Positions 29,560-40,046 of a DNA stretch of 64,000 nucleotides are shown one piece after another. The DNA lies in assembly GCF_022682495.2 (NCBI RefSeq), contig NC_071398.1, forward strand, positions 28,895,426 through 28,959,425. Direction: 5' to 3'. The position numbers and the translations under genes were made by a program. The notes beneath the pieces are model-generated. The model made no database searches. It was not told where the DNA came from and saw nothing but the letters and a program-made list of their open reading frames with translations. The DNA comes from Desmodus rotundus (taxonomy: Eukaryota > Chordata > Mammalia > Chiroptera > Phyllostomidae). Position 1 is the stretch's first letter. Every line of letters starts with the position of its first letter.

Positions 29560-29994
29560 CATACCTTTTAAATGTCTTCTGCCCTCTCCCTGGAGGTCCT
29601 GGCTCCTTTCTGCCCTGAATCCTTGAGTCCTAGACAGGTAGACCTTTTCCTCACTCCAACTCGGGACCTTCATGTGGACATTTACCTTCCTCAGAATGCA
29701 GCCCTTTTCTTCAGAGTACTGATCTCTGCTCAGGGCATGACTCTTGTATGTCACCGTGCGAAAAAGCTCCCCTTCCCACCAGGGTGAAGACGGGGTACAT
29801 GGGGAACTTTCCAGTTAGGGTTGATCTTGGTTGCTTCCCTGAGAGCCCCTTAATAAGTTTCCCTGTTTCCTTCTCTCCTTCTGTTCATTATTCCTCAGGG
29901 TGAGACAGGACCACCTTTCCTCCCTCCTCTCATCCTTAAGTCTGTGGCTCTTCCAAAGATATGTTTTTTTCAATCATCACCTGAGGATACATTC

Positions 29995-30150
29995 ACTGAT
30001 TTGAGAGAGAGAGAGAGAGAGATTGGTTGCCTCCTGTATGTTTCCCGACTGGGGACTGCAACCTGGGTACATGTCCTGACTGGGAATCGAATCTGTAAAC
30101 TTTTGGTATATGGGACAATGCTCTAAGTAACTGAGCCACCTGACCGGGCT
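29995..30150 (-). mobile_element. Ves SINE, truncated or diverged
   Basis: Reverse orientation: 'gagagagagagagagattggttgcctcctg', 'cccgactggggactgcaacctgggtacatg', 'actgggaatcgaat' (B box) and 'ctgagccacctgaccgggc' (A box and 5' end). Confidence 0.85.
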
Positions 30151-30229
30151 CTAACAAAATTTTGAAAGATCATGCCATTGGTTATGGTTATTGTGGGGCC
30201 CAGGTTGAACTCACCTGTAGCTGAGTGAA

Positions 30230-30355
30230 AGACAGCAATTTGGTAATAAAATCTTCCATATCTCAGTTTCCCTACCTGAAGGCTGATTTCGAGGATTAAG
30301 TGAATTAGCATATTAAAACAACTTAGAACAGTGCTTGGCAAAGAATCAGGAATTC
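30230..30355 (+). repeat. MIR SINE fragment
   Basis: 'atctcagtttccctacctgaaggc', 'gaggattaagtgaattagc' and 'cttagaacagtgcttggca' in forward MIR order. Confidence 0.7.
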
Positions 30356-30683
30356 ATTCACAGGAGCTGTCATTATTGAGAAGCTGTGCAGGTCCTGGTT
30401 TGGAATCCCCCAGGGGCATTGCCAGAGCAAGGACTCCAGTGTAGCCTATGAGGCAAGTGAAGAGAGGCTGGCAGGGGAAGTGGATGAGCTGATGAAGGTG
30501 CATCATCAAGCTGGTGTTGCTGTGGCTGCTGGAGCGTGATCCTGCTGGACTCTGGAAAATGATGAGTCATAGCCTGCAGAGCCAGCCCCCAGGGATGAGG
30601 GAGCAGGATGTTCATACTCTTATCTCCATCAGATGTGGGGCAAGGGCTTTTAAAAAGCCTCCTAGATCCAAGAAGGATAATTT

Positions 30684-30800
30684 AAAAAAATTTTATTGTT
30701 ATTCAATTACAGTTGTATGCCTTTTCTCCCCATCCCTCCACCCCACCCAAGCCGAACCCACCTCCTTCCCCCACCTCCACCCTCCCCCAAAATGAGCCAG
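30684..30800 (-). mobile_element. L1 3' tail, reverse orientation
   Basis: Reverse complement of an L1 3' end: 'ttttattgttattcaattacagttgt' then a pyrimidine-rich stretch, near-identical to the tail at 56363-56460. Confidence 0.8.
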
Positions 30801-31098
30801 TTGGTGTGGGACAAATACCATATGATCTCACCTTTAACTGGAACATAATCAACAGAAGAAAAAAGCAAGCAAAATATAACCAAAGACAGGGAAATTAAGA
30901 ACAATTTGCAAGTAACCAGAGGGGAGGTAGGAGGGGATAATGAGGGGAAGGGTTTTCAGGAACTACTATAAGGGACACGTGGACAAAACCAAGGGGGAGG
31001 GTGGAAGCAAGGGAGGAAGGTGGGGATGGCTGGGGTGGGGGGAAAATGCAGACAACTGTAGTTGAACAACAATAAAATAATTATTAAAATAAATAAAT
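30801..31098 (+). mobile_element. L1 3' fragment, forward orientation
   Basis: 'gacaaataccatatgatctcacctttaactggaac' followed by a G-rich 3' UTR and 'acaactgtagttgaacaacaataaaat', then an A-rich tail. It sits head-to-head with the reverse tail at 30684. A 14-of-15 direct repeat (30652-30666 and 31099-31113) flanks the pair. Confidence 0.8.
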
Positions 31099-31254
31099 AA
31101 AAAGCCTTCTAGAGGGCATTAATTACTTGGTGCTTTCTGTTTGCCTTGCTGGCAGGAGGAGTGGGCTCTGGTGGCTAGAAGAGCCTCAGCCACAGCTGGA
31201 GTCATCTGCTCCATCCAGCGTGGTCTCCATCTCCGTTATTGAAAGGGAGGGCGT

Positions 31255-31490
31255 GTAGCGCCAGAGAGCAGCCTCCGGACCCTGACAGCCCTCAGTTCAA
31301 GTTCCAGCTTGGTATTTATTTGCTGTGTGTCCTTGAAGACATCACTTAAACTTTCTGCTCCTCACTTTCCTTATCTGTAACATGAAGGTGGTAATACTGC
31401 CTATTGTGGGAATTAAATGACTAAATAAGTGTAAAGAGCTTAAAACAGTACCTGGCATAGAGTAAATATTTAAAAATGTCTACAGTTTTT
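31255..31490 (+). repeat. MIR SINE, nearly full length
   Basis: 'gtgtccttgaagacatcacttaaactttctgctcctc', 'ttatctgtaacatgaaggtgg', 'gaattaaatgactaaataag' and 'aacagtacctggcatagagtaaatat' in MIR order. Confidence 0.9.
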
Positions 31491-31762
31491 ATATTTATTA
31501 TTTATGTTATTAAATTGTTTTATTATAAAATATCGATGTCCTATGAATAAGTAAATTTTATAGTTATTTATAACTAAATAATTAAATAATTATACAATTA
31601 TTTAATAATTGCTAGTTACTAAATATTTAATAAGATGATACATTATATACTTATATAATTATTTGGTTATCTTTTGTTATAATTATATCAATTCAATCAA
31701 TTGTATAATTATTAAATGACTTATATTGTAATTATTTAAATTCTAATTATCTAAATAATTAA
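31490..31762. repeat. AT-rich low-complexity block
   Basis: About 270 bases made almost only of A and T, with repeated AATTAT/ATTATTTAAT words. It ends at the TA target of the MER2 insertion. Confidence 0.85.
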
Positions 31763-31764
31763 TA

Positions 31765-32233
31765 CAGTAGTCCCCCCTTACCCTTAGGGGATAAGTTCCA
31801 AGACCCCCAGTGGATGTGTGAACCCTTGGAGAGCGCTGAGTCCTACATACACATTATGACAAAGTGTGATGTACACATGAGACACGGTAAGAGACCACAG
31901 CACTAACTAACACAACAGGACAATTACAACAACATGCTGTGACAGAAGTTATGTGAACGGGGCCTGTCTCTGATAGCTGGGATGGCCACGAAGGGACTAG
32001 GGGCCGGGGGCGCACTGGGCGTGGATACGTGGAGAGGGGATGACTCACATCCTGGGCAGGATGCAGTGGGACAGAGAGAGGTTTCATCACGCCACTCAGA
32101 TCAGCACACAATTTAAAACTTACGAATTGTTTATTCTGGAATTTTCCATTTAATATTTTCGGGCCATGGTAGACTGCAGGTAACTGAAACCACGGAAAGG
32201 GAAGCTATGGGAACGGGGGTGGGGGGACTACTG
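31765..32233. mobile_element. MER2-family Tigger MITE (Tc1/mariner)
   Basis: Terminal inverted repeats 'cagtagtcccccctta' at 31765 and 'ggggggactactg' ending 32233, each flanked by the TA dinucleotide duplication typical of Tc1/mariner. The inner 'ggtaactgaaaccacggaaa' matches MER2. No transposase. Confidence 0.92.
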
Positions 32234-33667
32234 TAATTGTAATGTAATTGTGAAATCATTATAATGTCCTTTCTTATTTATTGTCTGCTCGGGTGCAGGG
32301 TAAGGGCTCTCTGCCCTGTTGCCACTCTGACCCCGGCCCTTGGACCAGTGCCTGGTGAGCAGTGGTGCTTGGCTAGAGCTAATGTTCGCTGCCGCATGAG
32401 TGGCGGGTGAGCACGTGCAGGTCAGGGCTTTCCCCGGCGGTGGAAGCCAGGCTCGGTCGGAGAGGCCACCCCAGGACACCGAGGAATAAAGGGCTACAGA
32501 AAACAGTGTATTCAAAGCTGCCTGGCACAGAGCAGGTGCTCAAGACATGTTGGTTCCCTCCCCCTTCTTCTCCCTATTAGGAGTGAAAAGATGAGAGTGA
32601 TTTCATGGGGTGCCTGGGAGGTTAAATAAACTCACAGAAGTCTCGCAGTAGAAATTATTGTGGGCTCGCTCACAGGTCTCTGCCTTCCTTCCAGTCTTCC
32701 AAAGAGGAAACTCTAATTATACGTTCTCCCTTCCTGGACAAATTGCTTTTTTTCGCGGGAAAGAGAGTAAGTTAACATCTAGGATAAAGAAAGTTGGGTG
32801 TGCATGGTGCTGTATGGGAGAGGAAAAGGCTCTCCACAAGTGCTGTGACAGGTTAGCGGTGTGATCTGCCTGCTGGTTCTTAGGACAGGGGAATAGGGGT
32901 TTGAGCTCATCTGAGAGCACACCTGGTCGTGAGCTGTATTTCATCAAGGGGGAGTTTCTGAGACTGAGCCCCATGACTCTGGCTTTATAAGGGTTATACA
33001 CACATGCCAAGTGCCTGGAACCAAGTAGTCATCCCCTCCTTCACCTTCTAATAGGTCAAAAGGACCACAGGGAGGTAGAATTAATAAAGAATCTTGAAAC
33101 TAAAAATCTCTCAGAGAAACATAAGAGGGAGGGACCCTGGCTGTATCCTTGGGATTTGAGGGGAAAAAATCACAGGGTCTTTAGCAGACTCAGACGTTAT
33201 CTCTCCATCCGGCCTTTCCCTTCCTGCAGCATCCTCAGAGGCCTTTCCTTTGCCCTCCTCCCTGCTCCCTCCGTCCAAAACGAGGCATTGAGCAATCCAG
33301 CCAGTTAGAAATCCTGAGCCCAGAAATAAAGTGACTGTTGCTTTGGTGCTCACGCACGTTTGCTCCGGGTCCCAGCAGAGGCAGAAGGCAGTGTCTGGAG
33401 GAAGCAGATGGCTGGGTCTACTGTACATTTCAGAGTGTTTCAACTGCAAGGCTGGCTGGAGCTATTGCATCACTGGGCCCAACAGGACAGGCCAGGACCC
33501 CTGGGGGCGCTGGGTGGCAGGCTGTGTGGTCCAAAGGCAGGCCTAGAGGGTTGGGGAGGGTCTTGTTTGGAGAGGAGAAGGAGAAAGGGGCACTTGTTGG
33601 GAAAAGCGCCTGAATTCTTACCCAGCTCCACTGTGGGCCTAAGCAAAGGGCATATTTGTGGGCCGAC
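32234..33667. other. intergenic, no gene
   Basis: No gene recognised. A MIR end-like piece ('cctggcacagagcaggtgctcaa') lies near 32520-32545. The rest is unassigned. Confidence 0.55.
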
Positions 33668-33878
33668 AGGTCAGTGAGACCTGGGACCCAATCTTGACTC
33701 GGTCGCTGATTGATTAGCTGTGGGACACTGGGGAAATGGCTTCCCTTCTCTGAGTTTCTGTATCCTTGGCTATAAATTATCCATTATTCCTCTTTCACAT
33801 GGATGCCTGACAATTTGTTGCCCTGCCCTCCTAGGGTAGTTAAGAGGATTAAACGAGCTCACCTATGCCAAGTGCTTC
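33668..33878 (+). repeat. MIR SINE, split by a hAT MITE
   Basis: 'tgattagctgtgggacactggggaaatgg', 'tctctgagtttctgtatcc', 'gggtagttaagaggattaaacgagctc' follow MIR. The end ('gtgtgcagtaaatgctgg') resumes after the hAT insertion at about 34045. Confidence 0.75.
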
Positions 33879-34035
33879 CAGGTATGTCCAACCCTTTGGC
33901 GTCTCTGGGCCATGCTGGAAGAAGAGTTGTCTTGGGCCACACATTAAATACACAAACACTAATGAAAACTGATGAGCAAAAAACAGTTTTAAGGAAATTT
34001 ACAGTTTTGCGCTGGGCGCAGGTTGGACACCCCTG
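33879..34035. mobile_element. hAT-Charlie MITE (MER30-like)
   Basis: Terminal repeats 'caggtatgtccaacc' and 'ggttggacacccctg'. The inside 'tcttgggccacacattaaatacacaaacactaa' is typical of MER30-type elements. It interrupts a MIR. Confidence 0.75.
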
Positions 34036-34199
34036 GAGCCCCGGTGTGCAGTAAATGCTGGAGCAGTGGCAGCTGCCAGGATGCTCCTAGTGGCACCATT
34101 CTAGCAACGTGACGATGGGAGAGCACGGCCTAGTGCCCGAGGCAGAGTGTCTGGGTCGGCCTCTCCCTGTGGGCAGGTGAAGTGGGCAGAAATTTGGGA

Positions 34200-34640
34200 G
34201 ACTGCTTAGTGGGCGTGGAACTGAAAAGGGGGTGCTAAGAGATTTTCAAAGATCCCATGGAGGGAGGTTAGGACAGTTGGACATCTATTATACTTGAGCA
34301 GACATTGTTCGAACCTTGTCACGCTTATGTCTTCAGTGTCCTCAGTAACCACCCTGCTTGTTCCCTGGGAGACTGACCTCCATGGACCAGTAACAGGCTC
34401 CCCTGCCCTCTGGGGCTTCCAGCAGAGCTCAGGCAGTGGGAGCCCCTGCAGGAGATCAGAGGGAAGGAAGAGAGAGAGGCCAATGTTGCTCACACCCCAG
34501 TCTCCCTGAGTCACCTATATTCCTCCCAAGGCTGTGGACGCTACCCAGGCTCCAGTAACCACTCCCTCCCCTTGTCCCTTTGGGCACCACCACTTTTGGC
34601 TGGTGACAGTCCTGGTTCCTGTGCTGTCTCTTCTGGTTCC
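34200..34640 (+). promoter_or_regulatory. candidate IRF8 distal enhancer at about +32.5 kb
   Basis: A repeat-free gap between two hAT MITEs. It contains a perfect ETS-IRF composite match GGAACTGAAA (34217-34226) and an AP-1 consensus TGAGTCA (34507-34513). The distance from the inferred start site matches the mouse Irf8 +32-kb BATF3-dependent enhancer, but intervals need not scale between species. Motif and position only. Confidence 0.3.
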
Positions 34641-34644
34641 CTTA

Positions 34645-34840
34645 GACCAGGTGTCAGCAAATCTGGCAAATCTGGCCTATCGCCTAGTATTGTCGATAAA
34701 GTTTTATTGAAATGCAGCCATGCTCATTCATTTACACATTGTCTGTGGCTGCTTTTGTGCTATAGTGACAGAGCTGAGTAGATGGAAAGAGATCACGTGA
34801 CCACTAGAGCCTAAAATATTTGCTATCTTGTCCTTGACGA
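34645..34840. mobile_element. hAT-type MITE (MER3/MER33-like)
   Basis: 'aggtgtcagcaaatctggc', 'ataaagttttattgaaatgcagccatgctcattcattta', 'ctgtggctgcttttgtgctatagtgacagag' and 'cctaaaatatttgctatctt' are typical of this ancient DNA-transposon relic. Confidence 0.7.
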
Positions 34841-34849
34841 CTTTTCATT

Positions 34850-35520
34850 CATCTTCACGGAGAGGGTCTGTCTTGCTATTATGTTCCACATGGAGCATCA
34901 AAGAAGTCAAAAGATAGTTTCTGGTGAATGAGCGAATGCTTGCTGCCCCATAGGAACCGTGCTTCCTAAGGCACTGTATGAGCCATGTGGCAGGGTGTGA
35001 CGGACATGGGCTGAGGGGATGGAGACAGAGGGCACCAAGTGTATGTGTGTGGGGGGTGTTGATGGAGCCCTGATGGGGAAGGAGGATGGAGGGGGTGCCG
35101 GTGGGAGTGTCTGAGTCTGGGGCCTGCAGACTGGGCTCGGTGTGGGTAGGAGGTGCAACCCCCAAGGTTGCAGATGAGGGCCAGTCTGCAGGTCTCCACA
35201 AGCAACCAGGGCCTTTGTACCCGGGCTGCTCTTGGAGAACAACAGATCCCCAGCAGCTGTGCTTGCCCAGCCCAGTCAGAGCTGCAGGACTTCGAGTCAC
35301 GGCAGACTTGTACTCAAGACGAGCCTGATTTTTCGGAAGTCTTGGCGAAGGTGTGGGATGCCAGCGGTTCTGAAACTCAGGGTAATTCCTTCAAATGTGC
35401 CTTTCATTTCCTGAGTGTGACATTGGCAGAGAGCACTTCCCTCCCTCTCAGGCATCAGCGCAGCCACCCCTTCAGACCCTGCCCACAGCCCAGGCCGGGA
35501 AAGAGTGGGGGTGGCCCACC
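34850..35520. other. intergenic, no gene
   Basis: No gene and no named repeat. Frames here are open on both strands because of G+C composition, with no family resemblance. Confidence 0.5.
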
Positions 35521-35524
35521 ACTG

Positions 35525-35593
35525 CCACACTTGTGATAGTGTGACCTCTCTGCCCCTCAGTTTCCTCACCTGGCAAATGGGGTCAGATAATGT
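35525..35593 (+). repeat. MIR SINE fragment
   Basis: 'gtgacctctctgcccctcagtttcctcacctggcaaatggggt' is the MIR core. Confidence 0.7.
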
Positions 35594-35594
35594 T

Positions 35595-36620
35595 TACAAT
35601 GTAAAAAAATGTTTCAATTACAGTCGACATGCCATATCACATTAGTTTCAGGTGTACCACACAGTGATGAGACACATACAACTTACGAAGTGATCACCCC
35701 TGCCAGTGCCCGTCTGAGGCCATACATAGTTATTACAATATTATCCCAATTCCTTCCCCTTTTTCGTCTATGCCCCCACCCCTCCTCCCCTCTGGCATTA
35801 TGTTCTGTGCAAGGACCTTGGGGGCTGCAGAGGAGGCCTAGGGTTCATTTGCACTCCGCTCCTTGTGCTCACTGGCTCCCGACCTTATGTGTCTGTGCCC
35901 AAGGGGGAAGGTGTCAGTTGGCAGGACAGCACTCTCTTGACTTTTAGGGTAACCACCTCCCTGCTTTTCCTTATGCTTTCCCTACCAAGTAGCAGCCCCT
36001 TAACACACACCTGCTTTGGGGAAGTCACACACACAGGATTACACGCACGTGTTCCTTTCTGTGTGCCTGCCCTCGCTCTCCATGTACGTGGCGTCGTCCT
36101 TGCTGTTGCGTGCTGCTGGGCGTGCATTCACTTCTGTGGCTGTATTGAATTCCGTGGTGTGACTACGTCATGATAGTTCCCATCTTCCATGCACGGGTGC
36201 TTGGTTTGTCTCCAGTTTTTGGCTGCCACTGATGGTCCTGTGTCAAAGTTCTAGTCCATGTGCATCCTTTCTAGAAACTGGTTCTGAGCTGCAGGTGTGC
36301 CTTTGTGCAGCTTGGCTGCTTGCAGTCTCCCGTCTCCCACCTTCCCGAAGGAGCGTGAGCATTCCTGGCACTTCACTTCCTCACCAATGTTTGGTACTTT
36401 CCTTTCAGCCATTTATGTGGTAGCCATGCTGGTGGGTGTCACGATGCCTCATTTGGTCTTACTTGGTATTTCTCTGATGGCTAAGGGATCTGGGCTCCTT
36501 GTCTATCTATCAGACAAGCTCTTCAGTGAAGTGCTGTGAATTTCAGCTGTTGCCCACTCTTTCATCGGCCGTCTGTCTTTTCCTTATGGACTGGTAGATG
36601 TTCTCATGGTTTGTCTTTGA
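35595..36620 (-). mobile_element. old L1 (L1M-type) 3' portion
   Basis: 'attagtttcaggtgtaccacacagtgatgag' and 'ttacgaagtgatcacccctg' at the left, and 'tgaattccgtggtgtgac...catgcacgggtgcttggtttgtctccag' plus 'gtatttctctgatggctaagg' at the right, are the 3' UTR and ORF2 end of an ancient L1 in reverse. It is heavily mutated. Confidence 0.7.
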
Positions 36621-36982
36621 CTCACTGTGATTCAACTAGCTAAGTGTAATTCCTGCTTCCGACACCAGAGTGGCCATGTATCCACGTGGTCAAGGGCTCA
36701 GGTTCTGGCAAGATGTGGGTTCAACTTTCCAAATTTGCTGATTCACTTCACTGTGAATGTGGACAGGTCAATTACTACCCTTCCCCCCAAGCCTGACTCT
36801 CCTCCTCTGTGGACGAGAGAGAAGGGTGGGACCTACGTTGTGGGGATGCAGATAGATTAGATTGGACACTGTGTAATGGGGGGAAGGGACAGCCTTGATG
36901 AACATTGGCCACCGTTGTAACTCTTAGCGAGTTTCGTAGGAGACCCCTCTCTCTCGCCCAGACTCTGGGATAGTTCCAGAGG

Positions 36983-37312
36983 GAAGGGACTTGTGGTAGA
37001 CAGGATAATGGCCCCCAAGATGTCTATAACCTAGTGCCCAGAAAGACCCTGTGACTGAGTGAACTTCATGGCAAAAGGGACTTTGCAGATGTGAATAAGT
37101 TAAAGACCTTGAGATGGGAAATGACCCTCGATTACCTGTGGCCACTCCTGTCCTCACAAGGATCCCAATAAGGAGGGGGCAGGAGGGTCAGAGAGAGACT
37201 AGAAGATGCTACCTTGCTGGCTGTGAAGATGGAAGAAGGGGCCATGGGCTAAGGAATGCAACGTCTCTAGAAACTGGGAAAGATATGGAAACAGATGCCT
37301 TGGTTGATGTGG
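36983..37312 (+). mobile_element. MLT1-type LTR (ERVL-MaLR), 5' part
   Basis: 'agacaggataatggcccccaagatgtc', 'ggcaaaagggactttgcagatgtgaataagttaaagaccttgagatggg' and 'ctggctgtgaagatggaagaaggggccatgggctaaggaatgc' match MLT1-type LTRs. It is interrupted by a Ves SINE. Confidence 0.75.
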
Positions 37313-37314
37313 CT

Positions 37315-37535
37315 GCCCTGGCTGGTGTGGCTCAGTGGATTGAGCGCTGGCCTGTGAACTGAAAGGTCACCAGTTTGATTCCCAGTCCGGGCACATGGGA
37401 TGCGGCCAGGTCCCCAATTGGGGATGTGTGAGAGGCAACAGATTGATGTTTCTCTCACACACTGATGTTTCTCTCCCTCTCTTTCTCCCTCCCTTCCCCC
37501 CACTCTAAAAATAAATATACATAAAATCTTCAAAA
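37315..37535 (+). mobile_element. Ves SINE, full length, inside MLT1
   Basis: tRNA-like head 'ccctggctggtgtggctcagtgg' with A box, B box 'tttgattccc', 'gtgagaggcaacagattgatgtttctctc' middle, pyrimidine tract and A-rich tail. This is the clearest bat-type SINE in the window. Confidence 0.93.
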
Positions 37536-37612
37536 GGAAGAAAGAAAGGAAGAGAGGGAGAAAGGAAGGAAGGAAAGAAGGCAGAAAGGAAGAAAGACAG
37601 ACAGACAGACAT
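37531..37612. repeat. GGAA/GACA purine microsatellite
   Basis: GAAG/GGAA repeats pass into (GACA)4 at the SINE tail, likely grown from its poly(A). Confidence 0.9.
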
Positions 37613-37750
37613 CTCTCTTGGAGCCCCCAGAGGGAACCAGCCCCACTGACACAGTGAGACCTGTGTCAGGCTTCTGACTAAGAATAAATGTGCGTTGTTT
37701 CAAGGCACCAAGTGTGCGGTCATGTGTTGCAGCAGCAGGAGGAAACTTAT
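37613..37750 (+). mobile_element. MLT1-type LTR, 3' part
   Basis: 'tcttggagcccccagagggaaccagcccc', 'ggcttctgactaagaataaatgtgcgttgtttcaaggcaccaagtgtg' and 'ttgcagcagcaggaggaaact' continue the LTR after the SINE. Confidence 0.75.
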
Positions 37751-38180
37751 TCAGAACCTTAATGAGCCGATGAAGAAGCTGAGGCCCATTGGGCCTCACG
37801 TAGCTAAGGTTCCACAGGGGGGAAGAGATGCCATCACATGCACCCTTCTCTCTCTTTCTCAGAACTGCCTTCTCCTCAGTCCCAAAATTATGGTGAGTGC
37901 AGGGCCCTGACAGTGTCATGCAGGAGCCATGCTGCCCAGAGTACTTTGGGCACATGGGGTAAAAACCCCAAGGATGAAAATAGCTCTGTGCTCTGTGTAG
38001 TTAAGTTTCTGCTTCTCAGCCTGCTGTGAGGTCGACGACTCACAAAGCCACTTCCTCCTGACTCGCTTCTGCCAGCTGCGTCTTCACTGGCATTTTCCTT
38101 CTCTCCTTCCCCTCCCATCTCGGGTCCTCTGTGTGCCAAACCCCCCACCACCCCCGGGTTGTATCTCTCCTTGGAAAAAA
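37751..38180. other. intergenic, no gene
   Basis: A MIR-like remnant near 37760-37815 ('aagctgaggcccattgggcctcacgtagc'). Otherwise nothing recognised. Confidence 0.5.
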
Positions 38181-39130
38181 TTGCTGACATGTTCTCAGGT
38201 CAGACAGTGAAGAGCAGCTAGGGGTTTCTGGTTTAGAAGATTGCTTTTTTATTTTTATTTTTTTTTGCAACTATTATGGTCTTCCTCGTTTTGAGGTTAA
38301 AGTTGGTGCTTCCTTTCTCTGGTGTAAAAATTCAACCACGATGCTGTCACAGTCAAAAAGACAGTTCCACTCAAAACCGCCGTTAGCGCAGTGAATTAAG
38401 AAATTTTCCTTGGCTTCCACTGAGTTCCTGTCCTTGACCTAAAGGCGATTTGTAGTTGGAAAATCTGAACAACATTATCAGACTCATTTTGTTAGTTTGT
38501 GTGGGAGGAAAGGAATTACTTTCTCAATGAGGCTTCCAATTTCTGTTTCATTTCAGATAAGGGTGCTTCAAAATGCCAAAGATATTTTCAAAAAGCCTGT
38601 GCTTACTATAAAAACTCAAGCTAACAGTTGCCAACAAGGTGTCTAGTTTACTGCTTGACACATTCATTCATTTGATTGAATGAACAACCAGAGGAATAAA
38701 TGGGTGAGTGGGCAAGCTATAAATTTGGAAGCAGCTGGAGCATTCCGGAATTGATCTTTGCGCTTTTCCTCCAATTTAGATTCTGTGTCCTTACTCTCAA
38801 CCATTTATCAGGTGAGAACTAAGTACCTCAAATGTCATGGAGGTCATAACATTTAGTAAATGACATGCATTTCTCTGGGCCTGAAGCTGAGCCAGAGGCC
38901 CGGCTGGAGCAAGTTTCCAGCGCGAGTGACTATTCCGCATCTGGAGGGAACAAGCAGCACACTTTGGCTCCCTCGATACGCCAATGACTGTGAAGGCTTG
39001 GGGTGGGGGGGCTGTATGAGGGGAAATAAATGTCTATCATATTGACAGTAGGTCTCTTCCCAAGTTTCAGGAAATACATCTTCTTTGCTCCCTTTCTATG
39101 TCTTGTAGCAAATTTCACCATGTGCCACTA
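38180..39130 (+). promoter_or_regulatory. candidate regulatory block at about +36.5 to +37.4 kb
   Basis: About 950 bases with no recognised repeat in a repeat-dense region. It contains an ISRE-like TTTCTGTTTCATTTC (38540-38554, two IRF half-sites two bases apart plus a third), a GATAA at 38556-38560 and, on the - strand, AAAATGAGTCT (38480-38490), one base from an AP-1 core beside an A-rich half-site. Function is inferred only from motifs. Confidence 0.3.
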
Positions 39131-39289
39131 CAGAACGCTTGTTTGAGTTTACAGATATTTGGTTAATTATTGAACAGTCCCCTGGGTGTTGATTAAATAC
39201 CCAGGTGCCAAGCCTGGCGTGTATCACTGAGTAAAAACATAGGTCCTGGACAGTGGAGCTTGTGGGCTCATGAACGACAGTTTTTGGAG

Positions 39290-39430
39290 CATTTCCTGTA
39301 TCATCTCTAGTCGCACAAGGACCCTGTGAGGTCATTATTATCATCAATCCCCTTTTGCTAGTGAGAAACTGAGGCACAGAGAGGTTAAGCAGCTTGCTCA
39401 AGGTCACACAGCTTGCTGATCAATGGCACA
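39290..39430 (-). repeat. MIR SINE relic
   Basis: 'gtgagaaactgaggcacagagaggttaagcagcttgctcaaggtcacacagc' is a well-kept reversed MIR core. Confidence 0.85.
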
Positions 39431-40009
39431 GCCATCAGGATGTAGGGCTGTGCGTAATCTTTATTCTTCTCTGGTGAGCACCACAGAACATAAACTTCAC
39501 CTTGGCCAAAATTGGGCAGCCCACCCATGAGGGCGGTGCTGTGTGCTAGCCTGTCGTGATGCTCTGCTTGAGGAGCACAGCTTTTAGCATGCAAATCCAG
39601 CCCCCTGTCTGCACTTGTGGAAACTAGAGCCCAGACCTCACTAAGCCAAGGACACGTTTCTTACACTAGACTGCAGGTTCCCTGAACCTGGTGGTCTTTT
39701 CCTTCTAGAGCCATAGAATCTTGTGATTGACAGGAACCTCAGAGCATCCAGCTTTGTTTTCCCAACTGAGGTAAGGATCCCATTCACAGCACTGTGACGG
39801 ATGGTTACTCACTGTCTTTGATGGCCCAGCACCGAGGAACTCAGCCCATGGACCAGCTCAGAGAGGCTGCACTTTCTCCTGAGGCTGGACCTTGTGGAGC
39901 ATGGCTACTGACTGGCTCCTGAGGCAAGGTGAGCTTTAAGAAAGACCAATCCTTGTGCCCCGTTAAGCCAGAATCACTCTCTCAAGATAGGGCTTGGACA
40001 TCCAAATTA

Positions 40010-40010
<1 letters not shown>
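39431..40010. other. intergenic, no gene
   Basis: No gene recognised. Possible faint MIR remnants near 39600-39660. Confidence 0.5.
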
Positions 40011-40045
<35 letters not shown>

Positions 40046-40046
40046 C
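40008..40046. repeat. (AAC)n microsatellite
   Basis: About twelve AAC units. Confidence 0.95.

Larger units (their letters stand above)
29571..30651. other. intergenic, no gene
   Basis: Contains a reverse Ves SINE and a MIR fragment. The rest is unassigned. Confidence 0.6.

Noticed and set aside
30555..30569. GAAA-4nt-TGAGTCA, looks like an AP-1/IRF composite element
   Set aside because: The composite element needs TTTC, not GAAA, at the 4-base spacing. The half-site is in the wrong orientation.
33225..33234. TTTCCCTTCC, reverse match to an ETS-IRF composite motif
   Set aside because: It lies in a pyrimidine-rich stretch where such matches occur by chance, with no supporting partner site.
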